49,253 nucleotides of DNA. Source: a virus. The notes under the pieces are model-generated. The model worked only from the letters and a program-made list of their open reading frames with translations, ran no database searches and had not been told where the DNA came from. Numbering within the stretch: position 1 is the stretch's first letter; every line of letters starts with the position of its first letter. Location of the stretch: positions 6,523 to 55,775 of IMG/VR virus record IMGVR_UViG_3300030103_001381. The stretch is one strand, 5' to 3'. Below, in pieces: positions 15,439 through 24,164 of this stretch. Made by a program: the position numbers and the translations under genes.

Positions 15439-15848
15439 TGAGAGATATTATTTCATTATATAGAAATTATAAAAAATACGATCATTTACAAGATTACGAT
15501 TTAGAATATTATTTAACTCCTAGTATTGAACTTAATCAATATAAAAAACATTATTATAATAATAAATTAGTGGGTTTTACTAATTGGGCATATTTATCAG
15601 ATAACGCATCTAATAATTTTCAAAAAACAGGAATTATAAACAATGATGAATGGAACTCAGGTAATAATATTTGGCATATAGAAACTATTTGTATTTCTAA
15701 TTTAAAAGATATTATGTCATGGACAAAAAATTATTTTGCAAAGAAATTTGGTTCAAGTAAAATGATTAATTGGTTAAGAACAGACAATAGTAAAATATAT
15801 AGAAATACACAAATAATTATAAAGGATTATTGGGCATGGGGTCAATAG
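15438..15848 (+). CDS. HlyC-like toxin-activating lysine acyltransferase homologue
   Basis: A 136-residue protein aligning by eye with HlyC, which moves a fatty acyl group from acyl carrier protein to a lysine of RTX haemolysin. Shared features are LTPSIELNQY (HlyC LPAIRANQY), GFTNWAYLS at 46-54 (CSWANLS), DEWNSGNNIW at 70-79 (EDWTSGDRKW) and a K-x-F-G..MINWLRTD end. The catalytic His is probably H16. The catalytic Asp position appears to be Glu82. It sits between the tail hub and the tail tip, so a tail protein may be its acyl acceptor. Activity is unproven. Confidence 0.75.
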   Translation: MRDIISLYRNYKKYDHLQDYDLEYYLTPSIELNQYKKHYYNNKLVGFTNWAYLSDNASNNFQKTGIINNDEWNSGNNIWHIETICISNLKDIMSWTKNYFAKKFGSSKMINWLRTDNSKIYRNTQIIIKDYWAWGQ

Positions 15849-18700
15849 TAAGATCAGTTGTTAGCATAGGTGCTAGAGTATTATCTGGTGGAAATCCGTG
15901 GGTTTCTTTAGGTGTTACTCTTTTTATGTCATGGGCATTAAGACCAAAAACACCAGAACAACCAGATTTTGGTACTAATACATTTGATGATTTTGAAAAA
16001 GGTATATTACTTAACAAACAATCAAATGACTCTAATATTCCTGTTATTTATGGAGAAAGATTAACAGGGGGAACTAGAGTTTTTATGGAAACTTCTGGAA
16101 ATGACAACACTTATTTATATATGGCTATTGTAATGTCAGAGGGAGAAATAAACGATATAGAAGAAATAAGAGTAGATGATAAAGTTGTAACTTGGGCAAG
16201 TGCTTTATCTGATGGAACTGAAGTTGATGTAAATAGTTCTGATAGCAATTTTTTTAAAAGTTCAACTAGTTTAATTAGGGTACAACCACATTTTGGAACT
16301 GATGGTCAATCAGCATCATCTTTATTATCAACATTATCTAGTTGGGGAAGTAACCATAAACTTAGTGGGCTTTGTTACTTAGCTTTAAGATTTAAATGGA
16401 ACTCTGACGCATTTACAGGAATTCCAAAAGTACAAGCTAAAATACAAGGTAAAAAAGTTAAAACATATAATTCAAGTTTAGTAGAGCAAACTGCATCTTA
16501 TCAGACAAACCCATCTTGGTGTTTATTAGATTATTTAACTAATGCAAGATATGGAAAAGGTATAGCAATAAGTGAAATAGATTTACAATCTTTTTATGAT
16601 GCTTCTGTTGTTTGTGCAACTCAAGTAACACCATATTCTGGTGCAAGTGATATAAATATATTTGATTGTAATTCTGCCATAGATACATCAAAAAATATTA
16701 TTGATAATGTAAGAGAAATGTTAAAAGGTTGTAGAGGGTATCTTCCTTACAATGCTGGTAAATATAATCTAGTAATAGAAACAACAGGAACTGCATCTAT
16801 TACATTAACAGAAGATGATATTATAGATGGTTATTCTTTATCAACACCCACAAAAAATGATAGATATAATAGAGTTATAGTTGGTTTTGTAAATCCAGAT
16901 CGTAATTTCCAAGTTGACGAAGTTCAGTTTCCACCAATAGATGATAGTGCTTTACCAAGTGCAGATCAACACGCAACTATGAAAGCTAGTGATGGTGGAT
17001 TTTTACTTGAGGGAAGATTTAATTTTACCACGATCACAAGTCCATATCAAGCTGAAGAACTTGCTGAAGTAATTTTAAGAAGAAGTAGAGATGCTTTATC
17101 TTTAGGTATTAAGGTTAATTTTAATGCTTATGATTTAGCAATAGGAGATATTGTAAATATCACACATAGTTCTTTAGGCTTTTCTGCAAAACCATTTAGA
17201 GTTTTAGGAATTACTTTTAATGAAGATTTTACAATAGGTTTAACTTTAGTAGAACATCAAGACGCACATTATACATGGGCAACTAAAACACAAGCTACAG
17301 CAACACCTAGTACAAATCTTCCTAATCCATTTAATGTGCAACCACCAGCAAGTGTAACTTTATCAGATCAATTAGTTCAATATAATGACGGAACAGTTAT
17401 TGTGGCCTTAGATGTAAGTATTGGTGCTTCTCCTGATAGCTTTGTAAGTTTTTATCAAGTAGAATATAAATTAAGCACAGATACTAATTTTATTATTTAT
17501 GCACAAGGTTCTGGATTAAATCATAGAGTATTAAATGTTATTGACCAACAAACTTATGATGTAAGGGTAAAAGCAGTATCAAGTTTAGGTGTATCGTCAT
17601 CTTATGTATCTGCACAAAGAACTATTGTAGGTGCTCTTGCACCACCCTCTGATTGTGAAGATTTTTCGTGTAATATTGTAGGAACATCTGCTCATTTGTC
17701 TTGGAAAGCTATAACAGACTTAGATTTAGCATTTTATCAAATTAGATATGCAAAAGAAACTGATGGAACAGCAGATTGGCAAAACTCAGTTAATTTAGTG
17801 ACTAAGGTATCAAGACCAGCAACATCAATATCAGTACCAGCTAGGGCTGGAACTTATCTTATTAAAGCAGTAGATAAACTTGGTAACTTTAGTTCTAATG
17901 CTACATCTATTATTTCTAATGTAACAGATGTTATAAATCATAATGCAGTAGCAACACAATCAGAACACCCTGATTTTAGTGGTACATTTTCAGATACAAT
18001 ATTAACTGATGGTGCAATTGAATTAGATTCATCTGAACTGTTTGATAGTGCATCTGGAAATTTTGATGACGAAACAACTAGAGTATTTGATTCTGGTGTC
18101 TCTAATGCTGACTATAATTCAAGTGGTAATTATCAATTTGCAGATATTATAGATGTTGGTGCAAAACATACTTGTAGAATTACTGCAAGTATAACTCAAA
18201 CATCTGATAACCCAGACGATCTATTTGATAACAAATCTGGATTGTTTGATTCTGCAAAATCTAACTTTGATGGAGATACACCAGCTAACTGTGATGCTCA
18301 TTTAGAAATAGCAACAAGTGATGATAACACAACTTACACATCTTTTAGAAATTTTGTAATCGGTAACTATACTGCTAGATATTTTAAATTTAGAGTTGTT
18401 TTAACTTCTTCTGATAATGCTTCTACACCAAGAGTTTCAGAGGTTACTGTTACAGTTGATATGCCTGATAGAATATTTAGTGGTAATGACATAGTATCTG
18501 GTGCTGGTACTAAAACTGTAACATTTACAAATCCATACAAATCTGTTAATTATGCTGTAGGAATTACAGGAGAAAATATGGCTACAGGAGATTTCTTCAC
18601 AGTATCTAATAAAACAATTAATGGCTTTGATGTTTTATTTCAAAATTCAAGTGGAACTAACATTTCAAGAACATTTGATTTTATTGCAAAGGGTTTCTAA
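15836..18700 (+). CDS. Tail tip attachment protein (J-like)
   Basis: A 955-residue protein. ATG 15836 is preceded by AAAGGA at good spacing and is preferred to the TTG two codons upstream. The N-terminus is hydrophobic (SLGVTLFMSWALRPKTPEQP), followed by a hub region with PVIYGERLTGG and IRVDDKVV, an LDYLTNARYGKG motif typical of gpJ-like proteins, then fibronectin-type modules (about 500-690) and a C-terminal region with repeated FDSASGNFDD / FDSAKSNFDG units before a final beta domain. It forms the tail tip that contacts the host receptor. The C-terminal half is probably host-range determining. Confidence 0.85.
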   Translation: MGSIVRSVVSIGARVLSGGNPWVSLGVTLFMSWALRPKTPEQPDFGTNTFDDFEKGILLNKQSNDSNIPVIYGERLTGGTRVFMETSGNDNTYLYMAIVMSEGEINDIEEIRVDDKVVTWASALSDGTEVDVNSSDSNFFKSSTSLIRVQPHFGTDGQSASSLLSTLSSWGSNHKLSGLCYLALRFKWNSDAFTGIPKVQAKIQGKKVKTYNSSLVEQTASYQTNPSWCLLDYLTNARYGKGIAISEIDLQSFYDASVVCATQVTPYSGASDINIFDCNSAIDTSKNIIDNVREMLKGCRGYLPYNAGKYNLVIETTGTASITLTEDDIIDGYSLSTPTKNDRYNRVIVGFVNPDRNFQVDEVQFPPIDDSALPSADQHATMKASDGGFLLEGRFNFTTITSPYQAEELAEVILRRSRDALSLGIKVNFNAYDLAIGDIVNITHSSLGFSAKPFRVLGITFNEDFTIGLTLVEHQDAHYTWATKTQATATPSTNLPNPFNVQPPASVTLSDQLVQYNDGTVIVALDVSIGASPDSFVSFYQVEYKLSTDTNFIIYAQGSGLNHRVLNVIDQQTYDVRVKAVSSLGVSSSYVSAQRTIVGALAPPSDCEDFSCNIVGTSAHLSWKAITDLDLAFYQIRYAKETDGTADWQNSVNLVTKVSRPATSISVPARAGTYLIKAVDKLGNFSSNATSIISNVTDVINHNAVATQSEHPDFSGTFSDTILTDGAIELDSSELFDSASGNFDDETTRVFDSGVSNADYNSSGNYQFADIIDVGAKHTCRITASITQTSDNPDDLFDNKSGLFDSAKSNFDGDTPANCDAHLEIATSDDNTTYTSFRNFVIGNYTARYFKFRVVLTSSDNASTPRVSEVTVTVDMPDRIFSGNDIVSGAGTKTVTFTNPYKSVNYAVGITGENMATGDFFTVSNKTINGFDVLFQNSSGTNISRTFDFIAKGF

Positions 18701-18717
18701 AAGGAGTATAACAAATT

Positions 18718-19569
18718 ATGGCACAACACGATTATAATATAGCAAACCAATCATTTCCAGCAACTAGAACTGATATTAATAATGTTTTATCTGCTATTAA
18801 TTCTTCTAACTCTGGTACATCAAGACCAAGTGGTGCAGTATCTGGAACTATCTGGCTAGATACTTCTGGGGGTGTAACTGCCTATGCTTTAAAATTTTTT
18901 GATGGTTCAGATGATATTACTTTAGCCAATATAAATACCACTGCAAATACTGTAGATTTTGTTGATAGTTCAGTAGCTTCAGACTTACTTAATGATACCT
19001 CTCCTCAACTAGGTGCAAATTTAGATACTAATTCACATAATATTGCTATAGATGATGCTCATGGAATATTAGATGAAAACAGTAATGAACAATTAATATT
19101 TCAAACTACAGCTTCAGCAGTTAATTATTTAGAAGTAACAAATAGTGCAACAAGCAATAACCCATCTATATCTGCAACAGGAAGTGATACTAATGTTGGA
19201 TTAGAATTTAGCACAAAAGGAACAGGGGCAATTAAATTTAATGACTTAGCTTATGTACCACAACAAGCATTAACTTCATCATCAAATGCTGTTGCATGGG
19301 ATACTCAGGCAAAGCCAAACGCATATCATTTAACAACAGAAAACACTACATTCTCTGCACCTACTAATCCTGTTGAGGGTGCTTTTATTTGTTTAGAGAT
19401 TAATTACAATGGTTCACACACTATAGCTTTTAATACAGTATTTGAATTTGCTGGATCAACTGCACCAACATTTACAAGTGCAGATACAAAAACAGACATT
19501 TTGGTTTTCAGATACAATGGTGCTGTATGGCAAGAAGTAGGTAGAACATTAAATCTAAGTGAAAGTTAA
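18718..19569 (+). CDS. Tail fibre protein
   Basis: A 283-residue, Ser/Thr/Asn-rich protein starting MAQHDYNIANQSFPATRTDI, a motif seen at the N-terminus of many marine phage fibre proteins. A GTIWLDTS and ALKFFDG segment follows, then repeated sugar-binding-like beta sequence (LDTNSHNI, GLEFSTKGTGAI) and a compact C-terminal domain. A strong AAAGGAG site precedes it. It probably attaches to the tail tip and contributes to adsorption. Confidence 0.75.
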   Translation: MAQHDYNIANQSFPATRTDINNVLSAINSSNSGTSRPSGAVSGTIWLDTSGGVTAYALKFFDGSDDITLANINTTANTVDFVDSSVASDLLNDTSPQLGANLDTNSHNIAIDDAHGILDENSNEQLIFQTTASAVNYLEVTNSATSNNPSISATGSDTNVGLEFSTKGTGAIKFNDLAYVPQQALTSSSNAVAWDTQAKPNAYHLTTENTTFSAPTNPVEGAFICLEINYNGSHTIAFNTVFEFAGSTAPTFTSADTKTDILVFRYNGAVWQEVGRTLNLSES

Positions 19570-19572
19570 AAT

Positions 19573-20184
19573 ATGTACGCATTAGTAGAAGATAATAATA
19601 TCACACAATACATTAATAATCCTAAATCTTTAGTGATAGGAGATGTAAGATACCCAGCTAAAATATTTCAATATTGGTCAAAATCAGAATTAAATGCAAT
19701 AGGTATTTATGAAATAGTAAATGATTTAACTAATTACAAAGATAATGAATATTACATTAATACAAACGAACAATATAACTTTGCAGATAATCAAGTTACT
19801 AAATCTTGGGGAACTGCAACTGCTAGAAGATTAAATGATGAAAATGCAGTAGATGAAGATGGTAATAATTTATTAGATGAAGATGGTAATCAAATAATTA
19901 ACTATGGTTTAAAAACTGAAAAGAAAAGAATTGTAAAAGATCAAGCAAGTGGATTACTAGCACCTACAGATTGGTATATAGTAAAATCAACAGAAGTTGC
20001 AGATTATAATGTACCAGATAATATATTATCTTTTAGAGCAGATGTAAGAAGTAAGTCTAATGAAATGGAAACTCAAATAGATGCTTGTACTACTGTTGAT
20101 GAATTAAAGGCATTATACGAATACACAGAACAAGAAGATGGAACTCAAACAAGACCTCTAGCCGAATTTCCAAAGGAGATTTAA
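19573..20184 (+). CDS. Tail fibre-associated protein, possibly fibre assembly
   Basis: A 203-residue protein starting MYALVEDNNITQYINNPKSL, with the motif VGDVRYPAKIFQYWSKSEL and a repeated acidic VDEDGNNLLDEDGNQI linker. The C-terminus has a helical region (FRADVRSKSNEMETQIDACT). The N-terminal pattern is typical of small proteins encoded next to marine phage fibres. An assembly-chaperone role is inference from context. Confidence 0.6.
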   Translation: MYALVEDNNITQYINNPKSLVIGDVRYPAKIFQYWSKSELNAIGIYEIVNDLTNYKDNEYYINTNEQYNFADNQVTKSWGTATARRLNDENAVDEDGNNLLDEDGNQIINYGLKTEKKRIVKDQASGLLAPTDWYIVKSTEVADYNVPDNILSFRADVRSKSNEMETQIDACTTVDELKALYEYTEQEDGTQTRPLAEFPKEI

Positions 20185-21530
20185 TGTTACCAACTATTGC
20201 AACAGGAAATGTAGGATCAGCATTAGCTGGTGGATACGAAGTAGATAATTCATTAAGATTTGATGATGGTAGTTCAGATTATTTAAAATTAACATTACCA
20301 CAACATCATGGTGCAGTTTATAAATGGACATACTCTTTTTGGGTTAAAAGAAGTGCTTTAGGCTCATTACATTGTATGATAGGTACAAGATATAGTGGCA
20401 GTTATACTAGCCAAATTAGATTTAATGCTGACGACACTTTAGAAGTTCATGATTACAGAACCTCTTACGCTTTGAGAAAAATAACGACTAGAAAATTTAG
20501 AGATACTTTGTCTTGGTATCACATAGTTATTTCAAATGATAACTCAGTTAGTTCGCCAGATTTGAAATTTTATATTAATGGAGTTGAGGAAACTGATTTT
20601 TCTACTGATAATGAATATTCACAAAATCAAACTACCTCATTTAATAATATTTATCCAAATTACATTGGTCATAAGGGTACAGGAAATTATTTTGACGGTT
20701 ACCTTTCTGAAGTAGCATTTATTGATGGGACGGCATATGATCAAAATACATTTGGTGAATTTGACGATAGCGGAATATGGAAACCAAAAGATTTTAAAGA
20801 TGATGTTACTTGGGGTGATAACGGATTTTATCAAGAGTATAAACAATCTGGTACAGGCACTGATAGTAGCGGTATGGGTGCTGACACTTCAAGTAATAAT
20901 AATCACTTTGCAGTTTATAACCTTACATCAGTAAGTCAATCTACTGATACTTGCACAAATAATTTTTGTACTTTAAATAATTTAAATTTTGGTAATGGAA
21001 CATTATCTGAAGCAAATTTAAAATGGACAGCTTCAGGATCAAGTGGATATTTAGCTTTTGGAACTATTGGATTTGACATAAGTGTTACAAATAATTTTTA
21101 TTGGGAAACAAAAATAGATAGTATTGGAAGTGGTGTTGTTATAGGAATTGCACCAACAATTTTAAGATGGAATGATACAGGTAGAGCAGGTTCATATGGA
21201 TATTATTCAAATGGAGATAAATATAATGGTACAAGTGCTTCAACTTATGGGGCTTCATTTACGACAGGTGATACCATAGGAGTATTAGTTGGAAATGGCT
21301 CTATTACATTTTATAAAAATGGATCAACTCAAGGAACTGCATATTCTAGTTTAAGTGGTACATGGCTTCCATTTTTAGCAGAAGTTGGTCAAACAAATTC
21401 TATGAATTTTGGGTCACCGCCTTACTCTATTACTTCTGGCAATAGTGACCCTAACGGATATGGAAATTTTGAACATAGTACAAATGGTGGCTATGCACTT
21501 AACACAAAAAACCTAGCGGAGTTTGGATAA
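20184..21530 (+). CDS. LamG plus SPRY-domain fibre protein
   Basis: A 448-residue protein. Residues about 20-190 form a LamG/concanavalin-like jelly roll (FDDGSSDYLKL, YSFWVKRS, WYHIVISND, DLKFYINGVEE, YLSEVAFIDGTAYD). Residues about 290-430 look like a SPRY/B30.2-type fold (YWETKID, VVIGIA, YGYYSNGDKYNG, GDTIGVLVGNGSITFYKNG, WLPFLAEVG). Both domains bind glycans or proteins, so this is a strong candidate for host-surface recognition. One-base overlaps tie it to its neighbours. Confidence 0.8.
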   Translation: MLPTIATGNVGSALAGGYEVDNSLRFDDGSSDYLKLTLPQHHGAVYKWTYSFWVKRSALGSLHCMIGTRYSGSYTSQIRFNADDTLEVHDYRTSYALRKITTRKFRDTLSWYHIVISNDNSVSSPDLKFYINGVEETDFSTDNEYSQNQTTSFNNIYPNYIGHKGTGNYFDGYLSEVAFIDGTAYDQNTFGEFDDSGIWKPKDFKDDVTWGDNGFYQEYKQSGTGTDSSGMGADTSSNNNHFAVYNLTSVSQSTDTCTNNFCTLNNLNFGNGTLSEANLKWTASGSSGYLAFGTIGFDISVTNNFYWETKIDSIGSGVVIGIAPTILRWNDTGRAGSYGYYSNGDKYNGTSASTYGASFTTGDTIGVLVGNGSITFYKNGSTQGTAYSSLSGTWLPFLAEVGQTNSMNFGSPPYSITSGNSDPNGYGNFEHSTNGGYALNTKNLAEFG

Positions 21531-22951
21531 TGGCTATAGATAAACCAACAGATCATTTTGGTGTTGTAACATGGACAGGAGACAGTTCTACAAATCAAGA
21601 AATAAATGGCTTGGACTTTAAACCTGATTATGTTTGGGCAAAAATCAGATCAACTGCCCACCCACACACAAATATAGATAGTGTCAGAGGTGCTAACAAA
21701 TATTTAAAAGCAAATGAAACAGCCGCAGAAGAAACTGATCCTCAATATGGTTACTTAAGCACATTTGATAATGATGGCTTTACTACACAAAAAGGTTCTC
21801 ATGCAAATCCTTATAATATAAATCAAACAGGGCAAACCTATGTAGCTTGGAATTGGCTCGCTGGAGGAACAGCACCTACAAAAACTTATACAGTAAAAGT
21901 AGTTTCAGATTCTGGAAACAAATATAGATTTGATGACTTTGGTACAAGTGCTGTCACATTAGATTTACAAGAGGGTGGTACTTACACTTTCGATCAATCT
22001 GACAGTTCAAACTCAGGACACCCATTTAGATTTTCAACAACATCAAACGGAACTCATGGTGGTGGTAGCGAATACACAACAGGAGTCACAACTACAGGAA
22101 CACCAGGTAGTTCAGGTGCTAAAACTGTAATTACAGTTGGAAGTGGAGTAGCAACTCTTTATTATTATTGCACACAACACTCAGGAATGGGTGGTCAAGC
22201 TAATACAAACTCAACTCATGGCTCATCTTATTTTGATGGCGATATTCAATCAACTGTATCAGCTAATGTAGAAGCTGGTTTTAGTATTGTGACTTTTACA
22301 GGAAATGGGTCAAACTCTCAAACAGTTTCACATGGGTTATCTCAAGCCCCAGAATTTATTATTTTAAAAGCAAGAGGTCAAGGCACTTATGGTTGGCTTA
22401 CTTATGATGCTATTAATGGTGCTGGAAAATATATGAGTTTAAATGGTACTCATGGCTCTGTATCAGATACAGGAATGTGGTCAAACACAGCACCAACTTC
22501 GTCTGTTTTTTCATTATCTAATGGTGGTAATACAGCAATCACTAATCCAAATGGTGTTACAATGGTAGCTTATTGTTTTCATAGTGTCAAAAATTTTTCA
22601 AAAGTGTCATCTTACATTGGTAACGGATCAACCAACGGAACCTACAGTCATCTTGGATTTAAACCAGCTTTTGTGATGCTCAAGCGAAGTAATACTACAG
22701 GTACTTGGCAGATGATGGATAATAAGCGAGATACATTTAATGTCACAGATCAGATACTCACAGCAGATGGTAATGGAGCAGAATTTACAGGTGCAGGTTC
22801 TGGCGGATATGTATATGACTTTCTTTCTAACGGATTTAAAGCCAGAGAAGATAATTCATATACAAATGCCTCAGGTTCAACATATATATATTTGTCTATC
22901 GCAGAGACACCCTTTGTTACATCAAAAAAAATTCCTACAACAGCGAGGTAA
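21530..22951 (+). CDS. Tail fibre protein with inserted cupredoxin domain
   Basis: A 473-residue protein. Two DUF7483-like fibre modules (about 10-112 and 250-465; motifs VTWTGD, FKPDYVWAKIR, DSVRG, NDGFTT and FTGNGS, QAPEFIILKAR) flank a cupredoxin-like domain at about 118-225. The latter has the full set of type 1 copper ligands: His164 (GHPFRFST), Cys214, His217 and Met220 (YYCTQHSGMGG), with C-x2-H-x2-M spacing as in amicyanin. It may bind copper for stability or for contact with a host metal-uptake protein. The copper function is inference. Confidence 0.8.
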   Translation: MAIDKPTDHFGVVTWTGDSSTNQEINGLDFKPDYVWAKIRSTAHPHTNIDSVRGANKYLKANETAAEETDPQYGYLSTFDNDGFTTQKGSHANPYNINQTGQTYVAWNWLAGGTAPTKTYTVKVVSDSGNKYRFDDFGTSAVTLDLQEGGTYTFDQSDSSNSGHPFRFSTTSNGTHGGGSEYTTGVTTTGTPGSSGAKTVITVGSGVATLYYYCTQHSGMGGQANTNSTHGSSYFDGDIQSTVSANVEAGFSIVTFTGNGSNSQTVSHGLSQAPEFIILKARGQGTYGWLTYDAINGAGKYMSLNGTHGSVSDTGMWSNTAPTSSVFSLSNGGNTAITNPNGVTMVAYCFHSVKNFSKVSSYIGNGSTNGTYSHLGFKPAFVMLKRSNTTGTWQMMDNKRDTFNVTDQILTADGNGAEFTGAGSGGYVYDFLSNGFKAREDNSYTNASGSTYIYLSIAETPFVTSKKIPTTAR

Positions 22952-23000
22952 TATGAATGATAAAATTATTAAACTTACTAAAACATTGGAAAGGTAACTT

Positions 23001-23429
23001 ATGGAAGAAATTAAACAACGAATTAAAGAACATGAGGGGTTTAGGGATACTGTGTATTCCGATAGTTTGGGTTTCGCTACTATCGGCTATGGTCATCTTG
23101 TATTACCCACTGATAACTTTGTTGAGGGTGTTACTTATGATAAAACAACTCTTGAAGAAGTTTTTGATAATGATTTTAAAATAGCGCATTATTCAGCTAT
23201 AGAACTTCTTAAAGGAATAGAACATAATGACACAATTAAAGGTGTAATAATTGAAATGTGTTTTCAGTTAGGAAAACCAAGAGTTATGAAATTTAAAAAA
23301 ATGTGGGAAGCATTAAAAAATAATGATCTTGCAAAAGCTAGTGAAGAAATGATAGATAGTAATTGGCACAAACAAACACAAAAAAGATGTGAAAGTTTAG
23401 CTAGTGTAATGAGAAACGCAAACAAATAG
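23001..23429 (+). CDS. Endolysin, GH24 (T4-type) lysozyme
   Basis: A 142-residue muramidase. The catalytic triad of T4 lysozyme is visible: E12 in HEGFRD, D21 in YSDSLG and T27 in FATIGYGH. The C-terminal half has the expected helices (KGVIIEMCFQLG, FKKMWEALKN, WHKQTQKRCESLASVM). No signal peptide is seen, so release needs a holin, for which 23902-24144 and 25151-25528 are candidates. The start has a GGAAAGGT-like site upstream. Confidence 0.92.
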   Translation: MEEIKQRIKEHEGFRDTVYSDSLGFATIGYGHLVLPTDNFVEGVTYDKTTLEEVFDNDFKIAHYSAIELLKGIEHNDTIKGVIIEMCFQLGKPRVMKFKKMWEALKNNDLAKASEEMIDSNWHKQTQKRCESLASVMRNANK

Positions 23430-23438
23430 GAGTACAAC

Positions 23439-23525
23439 ATGCCTTATGGATCAGGTAGTTATGGGTCAAAACGAGGACGACCTATGATGAAAAAGAAAAA
23501 AAAAAAGAAAAAGAAAAAAAAGTAA
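23439..23525 (+). CDS. Poly-lysine microprotein, 28 residues
   Basis: The product starts MPYGSGSYGSKRGRPMM and ends in a run of eleven lysines. A strong AGGAG site at 23429-23433 precedes it and the stop abuts the next ATG. Similar Gly/Tyr plus poly-Lys peptides occur in marine phages. Its charge suggests binding of DNA in the head or nucleic acid after entry, but function is unknown. Confidence 0.6.
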   Translation: MPYGSGSYGSKRGRPMMKKKKKKKKKKK

Positions 23526-23708
23526 ATGGTTAAAGTAGCGTCTATAACAAATATTATTAAAGGACTAAAGCCTAGACAAAAAAAAACTATGCGTAGTCAT
23601 GCTAAACACCATACTCTTAAACATATGAAAAGTATGGCAAGAGCATTAAAAAAAGGTGCTACTTTTACATCTGCACATAACAAAGCAATGAAGAAAGTAG
23701 GTAGATAA
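23526..23708 (+). CDS. Basic small protein, 60 residues
   Basis: A Lys/His-rich helical protein: KPRQKKTMRSHAKHHTLKH in the middle and a conserved-looking FTSAHNKAMKKVGR end. It is the second of three consecutive strongly basic genes between endolysin and holin-like genes, joined by one-base overlaps. Likely nucleic-acid binding or virion-associated. No family recognised. Confidence 0.65.
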   Translation: MVKVASITNIIKGLKPRQKKTMRSHAKHHTLKHMKSMARALKKGATFTSAHNKAMKKVGR

Positions 23709-23902
23709 TGGCAAGAAAAAAACCAATATATGCTAGAGCTAGACCTAAAAGACTAGGTAAACCTAAATCTTTTAACAAGAAAAGCAAAGCATATAAATCA
23801 GCAAAAAGACTAGCAGATAAAAAGTTTGGTAAAAAAGTATCTTTGTACAAAAACATTTTTATTTCTAGAAGAATTAAAAAACTTAAGTCAAAAAAGAAGT
23901 AA
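23708..23902 (+). CDS. Basic small protein, 64 residues
   Basis: About 40% Lys/Arg. It starts MARKKPIYARARPKRLGKPK and contains KSKAYKSAKRLADKKFGKK and a final KKLKSKKK. Third of the basic cluster, overlapping both neighbours by one base. It probably condenses or binds DNA, inferred from composition alone. Confidence 0.65.
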   Translation: MARKKPIYARARPKRLGKPKSFNKKSKAYKSAKRLADKKFGKKVSLYKNIFISRRIKKLKSKKK

Positions 23903-24144
23903 TGAGTAGAAAGCCCAAAACTACTGGTGAGCATCTTGTTGCATTATACGGACATATAACTGGTATTAAAAAAGATATATCAAATTTAAAATCCAACCAT
24001 CTTAAACATATGCATGATGACATAGACAAAATACATCAAAAGCTAGATCAAAAATTTGACACAATTACAAATTGGTTAATGTATGGTTTAGGTGCACTTG
24101 CAATTTTAGTTTTAGGTCAACTACTTTACATTATCTCAAATTAA
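23902..24144 (+). CDS. XhlA/holin-like coiled-coil membrane protein
   Basis: An 80-residue protein. Residues about 18-55 form a coiled coil (ITGIKKDISNLKSNHLK, DDIDKIHQKLDQKFDTI), followed by a single C-terminal transmembrane helix (WLMYGLGALAILVLGQLLYII). This layout is that of haemolysin XhlA-type lysis accessories. Near the endolysin, it is a good candidate to take part in membrane lesion formation. Confidence 0.65.
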   Translation: MSRKPKTTGEHLVALYGHITGIKKDISNLKSNHLKHMHDDIDKIHQKLDQKFDTITNWLMYGLGALAILVLGQLLYIISN

Positions 24145-24147
24145 CTG

Positions 24148-24164
24148 TACAAGTCATACTTGTA
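24148..24164 (+). promoter_or_regulatory. Inverted repeat abutting the phosphoesterase start codon
   Basis: TACAAGT and ACTTGTA form a perfect 7-bp stem around the 3-base loop CAT. The last base is the A of the ATG at 24164. No Shine-Dalgarno sequence is visible upstream, so the hairpin may limit or organise translation, or be an operator. This is a single occurrence, with no conservation to lean on. Confidence 0.4.

Noticed and set aside
20637-20934. Overlapping frames on both strands within the LamG/SPRY gene
   Set aside because: Neither has recognisable motifs, and the main frame shows clear domain structure across the region.
22953-22997. 14-codon frame before the endolysin gene (MNDKIIKLTKTLER)
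   Set aside because: It has no good ribosome site and no homologue. It could be a leader peptide, but nothing supports that.
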